NCBI GenBank assembly: GCA_012845835.1
Contig: JABAKD010000015.1
Location: 3,767,778-3,831,777, forward strand
Source of the DNA: Undaria pinnatifida
Taxonomy: Eukaryota; Sar; Phaeophyceae; Laminariales; Alariaceae
Reading direction: 5' to 3'
DNA length: 64,000 bases
The notes beneath the pieces are model-generated. The model was given only the letters and a program-made list of their open reading frames with translations, was not told the DNA's origin and did not search any database. Both the position numbers and the translations under genes were made by a program. Below, one piece after another: positions 27,501 through 39,500 of this stretch (the first letter of the stretch is position 1; every line of letters begins with the position of its first letter).

Positions 27501-30500
27501 GGAATAGCGTTGCGGCAAGTACGATTATCGCGAAGCTGCATGCCTGTTGCACAACTCCTTATTAAGTCGACGTAGTACTGTACGTGCAACCAGTACAGCA
27601 GCAGTAGAGCTTTACTTTATGCATGTACAGTAATAGTACTATGGGTAGCGGTGTGACCGCTGCCACGCCAGCGAGGCCGGCACAGCCAAGACTCAAACGA
27701 ACCACCACCACCCACCCACCCGCCCACCAACCCACCCACCCACTCATTCATTCACCCACCCATCAACATACACCCACCCACTGCAGTTCGGACACACACT
27801 CCGCCCTGTTGCATTCGGAGGGGGGGGGTTTTATGGTCGACGCCATGGCTCTCAGGTATTTTCAAAGGCGTTTCCTCTGACGCCCCGCAGAGGCTGAGAA
27901 CAGGCAGCACATACCCTGTTTAGCACGGGATTAGAAGCACGGAGTACCATGATATTAAAAGTGCAAAAGGACCTGGCATGCACGGCAGACACTAGCATGC
28001 GCCCTCTCTAATAGCTCGTGATCAGTACCTCACGACCGCGTATGATGGGATGTAGATGCCAATTAGCGCTGAGTAAGACAATTTGGAGCCGTACAATCAC
28101 CGTCGAAGACGTCCTCCATTTGCCCTTCGAAGACGTCCTCCATGTGCTCTTCGAAGCAGTCGCCAATGTACACCTGGATAGGTGCTACGATCGAGATGCG
28201 CCACCGATTTTTTCTGAGGCTCATAACCTCTATTGGGGGGCCCAATACCCGACCCGAAAAATGCTTTTGAAAAAAACCATCGTGAAACCCGATGGACAAT
28301 CCGATGGGCTGGGCCAGGCATACAAAAGCGAAATCATATTGCAAAACAAGAATAGTCCAGACGATTTTATTAATAGTATTAATTGGTTAAGGAGCCTCGT
28401 CACTCAGAAAACAGGTTTGGCCAAAAAGAGGTATACCTTAATGCCTCTACCGTAGCACGTATTTCTAGGCACGTACCTCCAGCAAAATCAACGTACACCG
28501 ACGTTTGCCCTTTTTGCCACACGCATTCCCAGGCACGCGCTTGAACCGAACGGAATTATGAACACGCCCGGATGAATAAAAACCAGTACGGCATGCATGG
28601 TCGATCGGTAGTGAAGTGTTTGGACGATATTGTCTTAACGCGGTCGGTCCATGTACCGTTTAGAGGTTATCACCACGGCTGTACGCCTGAATCTGGCAAA
28701 TGCCATTTCTTTTATCATGCGCTCGGAGACACATACTCGTACCCAGCACACCTATCTATGAACACAACCGGATGGGATGACCGGACGGGTACACACCACC
28801 GAACGTGGTCGATCGGAGAAGAGGTGCCCTGAAAAACGATATTCCGGGCCCTGACGCGGCGCATCTGGCGCACGCTACGACAGAAAAAGCGCCTGAAGTT
28901 TCATGGGGCTCCGTGCTTAAGAAGGTATATACACATCGCCCAAAAACAACTTTGAGAACAACAGGGTGTCTGCGATGTACAACACCAACTTTGGTTGGGC
29001 AGAGTGAGTTTGGTAGGAAAGAAATATAATCGTTAGACCAAGGCTACGGCATGAATTTACTAGGGGGGATGTTACTACGTGTTAATACATGTTAAATACA
29101 TGTTAATTCCCCCATCTTCTATGTCCGGGTTTGATTCACTCGCACGAGTGACTCTGTGCCTCACGGAGAAAAACCTCCAGGGGGAGGGGTTGTTCCGGCG
29201 AAGGGTAGCGTAACCATGCCATTCATTTCGGATTTGTATGATCAAAATCAGAACACGAAAGCTAACACGAAAGCTAAAGGTCGCAAAGGAAAACGGGGGG
29301 GTTCGCTCGCGAGTGACCCTGAGCGGCTGCCAGAAAAGCCCCCCTGAAGTTACCCCGTAGCCTGTGCCGATACTAATAATAGTCAAAACGTCGCACGACG
29401 CGTGCTACGATGGACGCGCACTACTTTTTCCCCGGGGTTTCCTCAATTTGGGAGCTTAAGACCGCCGGCAAAAACTGATATTATTGAAGAAAAATGAAAC
29501 TGCTATGATGATACCGGATTGAAAAATCCCATGACCCAGGTAAACGACGAGAATCACGCCAAACAAAGAATTAAAATGGGCTGTCACGAAGATACTTCCG
29601 ACGATGTTGGCCTTAGGAGCCTCGTCATTCAGAAACGATTCCAGAAGAAAAGTGATACCTATATCGAAGCACGCGTCGCACATCACAATCCAAGGCCAAT
29701 CTAACCCAATAAAAACCAGCGGCTATTTTTTTTTTTGAAGAAATGCGTTTCCATCGCTGGCCCAGTAGCTGCCGGCCAGCTACTAGCAACCGCACACTGT
29801 CTGTTCGCGTGTTCTACCAGTCTGCCAGCACCGACCCGTGCTGTATCCACTTGGTGTTGCCACTGAAGCAATCAACCAACACTGCCATGCTCATGCGGTC
29901 AATATCAGGTCTTCAACCCCATAATATAAACCAAAACGCCTTCGAAAAATTCTCTCGTAACAAAACCCAGATTAATCTTGGATCGGTTCCCGACCCCTAT
30001 GTAGTCTTCTCCTTTTCATTTTCTGACCTGTTGTTTTGGCGGGCTGGTTGTCCTTGGGTTGCGATCTTCGTCACGTTCAACGCTTTTTTTCCATGTTTTC
30101 CAACCCAGCAGAAGTTGAAAAAAATTGTCGCAAACCCCTTAATATATAAAAAGTTTTTAGTCGATGAACTATGCCATGGCAGACGCATACGACGAATTAG
30201 GTGATACAACGGTGATTGTTGGTTGTCCCGTTAAAGAACGCCTGTCAAATAGAGTTATTCGTTTTTTTTACCAAACCGTTCTCGCAACCTTCTCGCAGAA
30301 CGTGTCATCCACCCGTACAAAGCCGTCGTCGCCGTTTGTACACAAGTGTTACTCTTATCACGCATTCGGAGACACGCGCACTCGTACCCAGCGCATCTAT
30401 AAATATCATCCGGATGAAATGACGGGACGGCTAGACCAGCGAACACGATCGATCGGACGTGAGGGGTTAGACCAGCGAACACGATCGATCGGACGTGAGG

Positions 30501-33500
30501 GGTTAAGAGAACATTTTCTATCCGTATCCGAACGCTGTCTATCTACCGTACAAAGATCATCGCCAACATGCACCTAGCTTTGTCAACGTTAACGTTACAC
30601 ACGCATTCTGAGACACCTACCCGTACCAAGCGCATGTACGAATGAATACGTCCGGATGACAGGACGGCTACCAGCGAACATGGTCGATCGGCGGCGCGGT
30701 GCTGGGACAATTTGCTCTCCCGAATGCCTCGGACTCCCAGCTAAAACACAGGCAAGGGGGTGTCGTGACGTGATATACACACAAAATAAACCGTTTCCCA
30801 CCATAACGGGTACTCATCAGGCGGTAAATTTCTTGGAGTACTAGTGTGCAGCACGAGAGCAGACGCTAGGTGCGGCAAGGGCGCATCTTTTTTCCCCTCG
30901 TCTCATCGCTTGATAAATTACTCTATACTTCGCCCAAAACCTAACTTTGTAGTGAAAAATTGAAACGTACGACCCGATTATAACCCCTACGACCTGTGTA
31001 TAGAAGGGGAAACATGCTGTAGTTACGCACGAAGGTCGGTCCAACGATAAGCCAAAGTTCTAGATGAGGAACCCAGTCAACCAGAGTTTTTCCATCCAAA
31101 ACATGCTACCTCCCTCGTAGCTGTCCACAAAAAACCGTTGACCCCCCCGTGAGGGGAGGGTATTGGGGTTGTCGGCATCGATCTTATGGTCAGGCGAAGA
31201 CAAAGCTCCTGGAATGTTGTGCTGCGCTGCAGGAGAGCACAACTCGATTCAAAGTCAAGACGTGGCTATTATAGCGTCGTCGGGAGAAACGTGCCAGCGT
31301 AGAAGAAAATCCCCACGCCATTGTCCAGCCACTCCGTCTGTTCAAATCCAAAACGCCGGCTGCAGCAGAGTTCATTCAGGATTTTTGCTTTGGCAGTGTC
31401 ATCCCGCGTTCCGTCCCGAAATTTCCTGGTTCACCTCCTCCGCTTTTGGTCCACGGCGACAGTAGCAGTAGCGGCTTTCGAGGCATACACTACGAGAGGG
31501 GAGCGCATTGCTCGCGCTTTTCAACTGAGGAGCTGTAGACCGGCTTCCATGGCCTAGGTGTGTCGCCAATAATATACAGGTAGGGCCATCCAACGGTTAG
31601 GGTTTGCACTGTTTATGCCAGGCGTTTCTGACCTTCTGACCGGTAGAGCTCCTCAAGTGTGGAACTACCGCTAGTCATTAATCAAGTAAGTTCACGAGCG
31701 TGTTTGTTTTCGGATTAGCGTATAGAAGTGTCGGATTGGGCGAGCGAAAGCCTCCGAAGTCTTGTTCCGGGTGAGGTATTGAAGCTAGCTCCCCATGCTA
31801 GGAGCTCAAATAATTCTTAAAATCTTCTGCTGCACCGCTATACCGTGAGATGGCTCTCTAGTAAAACGCAAGCAGATTTTCAACGCGGTACCAGATAGTT
31901 TGTGGGCATAACTGAGGAGCCTCACCCGTCTGAGGAGTCTCACCGGTCACGCATAATTCGTTCAAACAAGTGCGATAACCTCTACCGCTCTATCGCACCA
32001 CGAGTCTTCAAGCCTGCCATGGACATATGCTACGGTGGACGTGACGTGCCCCGATTGTTTTTTTTTTCTGACACCAATAATCACAAGAAGAGTGCTATAC
32101 CCCCCACTCCCCAAAAAAAAACGATACTGAGCAAATTGAAAATGAAAATCGAGCGATTATCCGGCGACATAGGACAAAACAAACCATACCGAAAAAGAAT
32201 GATGAAATTCCCACTATTTTGGGTCAGTGAGGGTTAGCGGCAAAACGACGCCCAAACAATAACAACCCAAACGTTCTACCTCTATCGTAGAACGCCCCTT
32301 GCCGCATTGCATGGCGTTTTCTGCTCCCCCGCCTCTCCCATGCAAGGAGTGCCTTTTTTGCGCGTCAACCGATCCCCAAGTCATTGCGCAGGCGGTTCAA
32401 ATGTTTCCCTTCCGGCATTTTCGGCGCCACCTTCGCCGCTTCGGATCCACAACAGCATCGACGTGTCGTGTACATTGACATTCTCTGCTTCATTCTTTGT
32501 CCGGTGTGTTGCTTGTCGTACGCGCCGTTGCTCGGTTGCGCATTGACATCATTCAACGCAGACTTTTCAAGAAGCCCGAGTGGAGTTTTCTCGTGGACGC
32601 CGTTCGGGTTCGACCGTTCCACGAGGAGATGACCGCGAGTCTCTTGGCAGAAGTGGGCCGAAGACGGACTTACCAGCGTCCTTCTGAGAGCTCCGGGGGG
32701 CAAACGATGGCAGCGGCGGTGGCGGCAGCGATGGCGGCCGCCGCTGCTAACACCGCCAACGCCGAACCCAACGCCAACGACAGCCCCAACGTCAACACCA
32801 TCGCCGATACTACCACCAACGCTACCGTCAGCGTCAGCACCAGCGCCGCCAGCACCACCACCAACACCAACGCCGCCCCCGCCAACACCACCATCGTGAC
32901 CAACATCACCACCGCCATCCCCACGACCGCCCCTACCACCACCACTGCCAGCACCACCAACACCAACGCCGCCCCCGCCACAACCGCTACACCCACTGTA
33001 ACCACCGCCGCGAGTAAAGACTCCATTAATGGTATCAAGACAAAGGCCTCCTCAATCAAGGTCCCGGGTATCAGGATGCACGCCGTCACCGTCTTCCTTA
33101 CCGCTGGAACAATGCCCGCGGACACCAGCGTAGCAAGTTCTCCGCTTGTCAATTCAGCAGGAACCTACAAGAGCGGGGTTGCGAGCAAAAGAGACAGCAG
33201 CGATAAGTCGGTGAGCGGCGAACCGGTAGGAGGTTCACCAGCAAAACAAGCGGCGACGCAAGGTGTGACGGGGGTGGAAGCCAAACAAAGAATCGAGGCT
33301 GAGCATAGACGAGCGGCTCTGGCGGCCATCGAAAACCGCCGAAGTCGTCCGCCCGTACCAGATGACAACAGCATGGGTACCTCGACGACGCGCTTTTCCG
33401 GGGACGGCGGGGAGGATATTGTCCCCCCCGTGTCCTCCGTAGCTTCGTCGTCAACGGTACCGAGCTTTGCGGCCAACCTTAAGTTGTCAGCGGCGTTCAG

Positions 33501-36500
33501 CGCACAGTCTGTGAGGTTGGGCGCCATACTCGGCTACTACGGTAGGGAGGAGGTGAAAACGCTCTTCGCGATATCGAAGAACCCTAGCAGGATCGCGGCT
33601 TACAACCGCATCATCAAGGGGAAGCGGGGAGGGGGAAGGGACGACGATGACGTGGAGGTGAGGGAGTAAGGCGCTCCGCCGTAATGGTTTATTTATCGTG
33701 CTACTTCCAGAAAAGGTTTCCTTTCCTCTATGATTCTTGCTATTGCCGGTGTCATTGCTGTTGCTTGGACATCTATTCGTTTGGGATAATATTACCCTGA
33801 ATAAGCTGAGAAGCGGTTTCTGTATCCATCGCCCATGATTCGAGTGTCAACGCGCAAGTTTTGTGGAAACGGCCCAACTCAAACCGGCAATATTTGCAAG
33901 TGCAGAGGATACTGTCATGTTCACTGCTCCAGGCAAAGCAACGCCTTATCGTGTGCTTCGTCAATACTACAATTTGATCCTAGTCGTCAATGAAGAAAGA
34001 CAAGGAGTCTTAAAACGTCCGTTTTACCTGTTCTTTACGGACATTCCCTATGGGAAGCTGCGGGTTGAAGGCTTCTTGTACTAGGTTTTCCCTTACAGGT
34101 GTCTCACTGTCCCCGCCCAACGCTTTCCACTCCCGTCAAAGCGCCTACCATCGTGCCCCCAAACCTTCCCCACTCCCACTAATCCCTCCAATCGTGCCTC
34201 TAAATGTTACCCCTTCCCGACAAAACGCCTCCGATCGCACCTCTAAATATTCCCACCATGCTATTAAAGCTTACCCCGTTCCATCAAAATGCCTCCAACC
34301 GTGCCTCTAAACCTCGATCCAGATATATTTCACCCCGACGACACCCGCTACCAGTCGCCACCCCCCCCGCACCATGTGCTCCTCGGTATCTGCGCCGACA
34401 CTGACACAGGGGGGGGGACAAACAGGGGCTCACACCCCCGAAAGCAACAGGCGACTGTCCCAGGCTTCACAAAGTGTCGTTACCTTTAGTACCTCTGCGT
34501 CCGCCGACGCACAACCAGGTTCAAGCTCATTGACCAAACCAGCGGGATCGCGAAAATACGCGGTGAAATCACGTGCGGCTCGGAAAAAATCACTCGCGGA
34601 AAAACACGCGGTGGGACCGCGTACGGTTCAGAACGAATCTCTTGGAAGAAAGAACCGGGGACGGATCACGGAAAATGGCGCTGTGTGTACATCGGGGCAG
34701 GATTTACCATCTCGAGCGGCGAAGATGTATCGCAATGCGGCGCGGGAGTACGGGAGAGGTTGCAGCGCCGGACAATCCATGTGGAAGTGAGTTCATTCTG
34801 GTATGCTACGGAGGGGGCGGGGAAATTGTATGTCGATCTCCTCACGCATGGCGATCTTCAGTCCGCCCCCAAAACCCGGCTTTGGTGTAAAACTCAAGCT
34901 CGAACTCCGTGCTAAACAATATCGTATTGCTAGCCCGAGTAAAATACCAGGTTTAAACGACTATACGTACTAAAACTGAAAATTGCATCGATGTTGGCAG
35001 CTTCCCAGCTACGCAAACAACCCAGTCAGAAGCAATCGTTTGCCTCGAACGTGCCCCCGCCATGATTATTCCGACCGTGTAGCGTGGCCTGCTTCGGAGA
35101 AAAACAAGATGTTGTCCGCTACATTGATGTTCGGCATTTTTGTTCGATTTCTTGTCCTATAGTGGAGCGTGGCTCGATATCGTCTGGGAATCCCTTTCTT
35201 ATTCTACAATAGTTAATTTTGTTTTTCGTTTACACTACGGTTTTTTTCGTCGGGTTTCATTTGGAATTTGGGGGGAGGCATGGAGCTCCTCAGGAAAGGT
35301 TCCTCGGCCAAAACAAGGTGTACCTCTTTCGTAGCATGCGTCCGGGACCGTGTACAACCTGAAGCCCCGGCCTAACATTCCTCTTCCTCACGCAGAGAGC
35401 TTCAGCTGGAGCCGATCGCTCAGACGGCGGCTTCCCGCAGACGTGTCCTGCAGTCCCGCAGTGTGGTGGGCGCACTCCGGGGCGACAGCAACGCCGACTG
35501 GTCATCCCCTTCCACGCTACTGGAACTCCCAGCGGTAGAAACCCCTCCCTCCGGAGGAAGATCGCCACCCTGGGGGGAAGCACGAGGGGGAAATGCAACA
35601 ACACCGGGACATGACACTTACGGAAACCATAGCGAGGACGACAACAACAAACTGGGCGAGGGAAGCGGTGGCGTCCAAGGCGGTGGTGGTGGTGGTGGTG
35701 GTGGTGGTGGTGGCGGCGGCGGGGTTAGCGGTAGCAGCGGTAGCAGCGGTAGCAGGCGCTATCGTGGAGGGACGGGGAGGGGGGGCGCAACAGCAGCTAG
35801 TGACTGGCTCGTGGCGACAAGGCAAGGGCGTCACGAGAAGGCTAGTCGCGCGAATCCATCGTCTGCGAGTACGGGTGCGGGGTGGGAGCAGACATATGCT
35901 TGTCACAGGAGCGAGATGAGACGTGGAAATGCGGCAAGCAAGAAAAACGCTGCTGGAAATGTGAGCGGGCATACACGTGATGTAGAGTCCGTGTGGGAGG
36001 GTTGGGGGGGTGGGAGAAGGACAAATAGAGAGTGGGAGAAAAAGAGGGCGGGGGGAGAGGAGGGGGAAAGAGGGGCATACTCGTTTTTTGCTTGACCGTC
36101 TTTTGGCCATTGACCACGCACTCCTTTTGACACGGAGCACCGGTCCTACTCTTAATAGAAACACCTCCAACCTTTGGGCGCTCAGTACGTTTCGTCTATA
36201 TATTACAGAAAACACTTTTTCTTGCATTATCTCTTTCATCTTTGGCCGTCTGTGGCCACCATTTGTCTTCTAGGATAGCGAGTTTTTTTTTCCTCGATAC
36301 TACCTAACGTGCCAACTTTTCGCATGTCGCATCCGTCTATTTTCTGCATCTCTTCCTCTGACACATTCCGTTCCTCGTTGTATAGTTTACATTGTCGCAC
36401 TATGGGTTCTGCTTTCGCTTGTGTTGCCACAAGGGCAACTTTTTGCATCTTCTTCTCCGCCACCCGAATACAGGTCTACCTCTTTCTTCTTTCTGGCAGG

Positions 36501-39500
36501 TCCAGCCCCCCTGGACGAAAAGGGTTCTCAGAGTTTTTGCATGGCTCATTGGGCCGTGCAAATACCTTATCATTCCTATCTCTTGTATTAACTCCCCGCA
36601 TATCTCTAAGCGCCCTTTCTCTTCACCTTTTTCCGTAGAGTTGGCTTTTCCCTTACTTCTACTTACCTCCGAACTTTTCATTGGACACTGTATCTTCTTG
36701 CCTTTCTCCTAGATCATTCCAGCCTTCACCCAGCTCATTCTGAAAACAAAAACAAACGTATTACCTGAAAAGCGCAAAAAGGTATGGCATGTACTGATAT
36801 TACTCACAGTGGTGCAAAGGCCACCGCAGCAGACAGCGAGACCGTCCCGCGTTGTCGCGGTGCGTTGGCATGACTGTCGATTCACGCCCCACCACCAAAA
36901 CCACCGCCAACACGGCCGATATCGGAGGCGATCGATGCTCTCAAAGGCGCGAGGTCGGCGGGAACAGTTGCGCACCGTTACAACAGCCGTTCCGATTTTT
37001 CGATGTATCGTCTCCCTCGGTCTCTGGAAAACAAGTTACGCCTCTTCTTGAACCTGCCTCCAAACATGCTAACAGCGCAACTTCACCTGCCATATACCAG
37101 CCCGTAGCAATGCATGACATATGTTGCAACCCGAACCCACCAAGTATATTGTACGGCATTTTGCTGAGTTTTTCTGCCACTGCCCACTGTTTCGGGGGAC
37201 GTTAGCAGTTGACACCCATGATGAGCACATAAACCTATGTATAATATATATAATATATACGATAAACGGATACATTTCCCTCCACAGCTGTCAGATTTTG
37301 TCCCCCTCAGAAACGGGTTTTATAGTTTCCGCGCACAGACGGACTAACATCACCCTGTTGACCCTGATAGCTACACTGTAGTAGTAGGGGAGTCGCCAAT
37401 CTATATCCTTGTTGAGGACCCACAACCCGTAATACGCGCGATCGGAGTATCACACACAGCTTGCAAAGATGAGTTTCGACAAAATATTCGATCTCACAGC
37501 TGGAGCGTATTTTAATTATTATAATACATATACATATAATTTTCTGGGGTCATCCAGCGGTAAGGGTTGCAGTTGTTGGTTTAACTAAAAATGTACCTGT
37601 CCGATTGACGACCTTCTCAAGTGTGGTACCATCGGTTACCATGCTAATCATACGATGACCATTGCTTTAGGCCTAACGCATGATAAGAAATGGCAATCTG
37701 GTTTCGCGAACGAATGCCTTTGAAGTCATGTGTGGGGTGATGCTGTTGATATTGATCTAGATCCTGATGTTAGACGCGCGCCACGGAAGAGGTGCACCGC
37801 TTTTTTTCTAATGCTACCCCTCAATTTGGGATCTTAAGACATTGGCCCTCCCAAAACCCGATTTGGAGAAAAAAAAAATGCTACCGAGCGAAACTATCCT
37901 TTGGCCTGGGCACAAACCGAGAATCACGCCAAACAAAAAATGTCGTATTTCCGACGATTTGGGGTTAAGGAGCCCCGCCATTCAGAAAACATTTTCGCCA
38001 AAAAAAGGTATACCTCTATCGTAGCATGCGCCGTTACGAGCTCAGAAAATACATTGGAATCTGCTGCACCCCTCCCGTGCGATGAATCCCGCGGTACAAC
38101 CGAAACCCTGTATACTCCCCTGCTTTCACTGACCATATTGGGTCCTAACTACCGTGATATGTTCCCGCGCAGTGACCTGTTTTTCACAGGACTTGCAGGG
38201 CAAAGTTTGAATCACGGTAAGCGATGCGTGCTTTGGTAGAGGTGCCCCCCCCCTTTTTTTTTTGTCTGAGATTCCTCAATTCGAGAGCTTAACATTTCCC
38301 CCAAAAACTGATTTGGAGAAAAAGTAAAACTGCTACATACCGGATGAAGGATCCCATGACCTCTAGGGTACAAAACGAAAAATCATGCAATTTGTTTTCG
38401 GCGATTATCTCCGACGATCTTCAGCTAAGGAGCCCTGTCATGCAGAAACCAATTCGAGCGAAAATGCTACCTCTATCGTAGCATGCGTCAAGCACCGTGT
38501 ATCAAGAGAACCACGTTGAAAATGCGATGCGTTTGTTTTGGCTGACTTCCCAACCATACACCCTGCTCTCCCTTAAAACGGGAAACGACCGAAAATGAAA
38601 ACCGCAGAATGCTCGCGAGTGTCCTCCTTCCACGAGCCCACCTCCCGAAAAGTGGAACTGGGACTGGCACAAGCGCCCAGTTTCCGCGCTGCCCGCCGAT
38701 CGAGTGGAATACCTCTTGAAAAAGATCGACACCGCTCTGTCTTTCCCGGGAGCACCCTCCTCGTGCTCTCCGCAAGACTCCAAAGTTTTTTCCACCGGTG
38801 GACTGCATCCGCCGCGGGTAGCGATGATAGACGCGAAACCAGAGGTGGGCGGGAGCGATGATGGAAAGCGGGGGGCGAGGAAGGCTTCAGGGGTTTCAGC
38901 AGAGTTAGCAGGTGATGGGATAGTGCCAGCGGTGCAAGGTGGGATGATCGGTGCCGGGGGCGGCGGTGGGGTCGCGGAGGAGGGGGTTGCCGTGAAGTCA
39001 GCGGTGCAGACTACAGCGGAGGAAGAAGCGGCACAAACGCAAAGGTTGCAAAGGAAACCGCTAGGTCCAAAGGTAAGGGGGGGCGGAGGTTGTTCGAGCG
39101 AGCAGTAGTCGCGTGTCGCCGGAAAATCAGACGCAACACGTAACACCCATGCCCTTGCCTCCTCGCGGATATCGTGTTCGAGTTCGCTCGAAGTTCTACC
39201 GAGTCGATTTGCCCTGTGAAATTCGACTGATTGGCTACTACACCGAAACCGATGAGGTTAGACAGACTTACATAGGGCAAAAGTTCATGTATTTCAAGAG
39301 GAAGCAGATTGAGTAGCACGCTATTTTAATGCTAGTTGGTCTACGTGAATGTTGAAAAAAGAATCCGCTAACTTCACAGTTTGGGGGATGATGCGTCAAT
39401 CCTGTTTGGCTGTACATCGCCCCCCCCCCCCCCCCCCCCTAGCGCCCATCTCCCGACAGGCATGGCTTAATGCACCTGGTGTCCGTCGAGGAGGTGGAGG

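Larger units (their letters stand above)
28560..30810. repeat. Dispersed repeat, three diverged copies
   Basis: GGAGACACATACTCGTACCCAGC (28725), GGAGACACGCGCACTCGTACCCAGC (30367) and GAGACACCTACCCGTACCAAGCGC (30610) are each followed by a CCGGATG..GA-CGG(A/C)CGG phrase and an ATGGTCGATCGG or CGATCGATCGG box. A 35-bp unit ACCAGCGAACACGATCGATC is directly repeated at 30431-30505. Separate insertions lie inside the span. Confidence 0.6.

Noticed and set aside
27790-27887. Candidate for the missing exon 14-15 link
   Set aside because: Phases would fit (0 in, 2 out) but the peptide lacks any blade-closing strand and sits in ACCC-rich repeat.
29743-30204. 153-codon plus-strand open frame
   Set aside because: Mixed composition, overlaps no conserved motif, and phases do not link it to exons 14 and 15.
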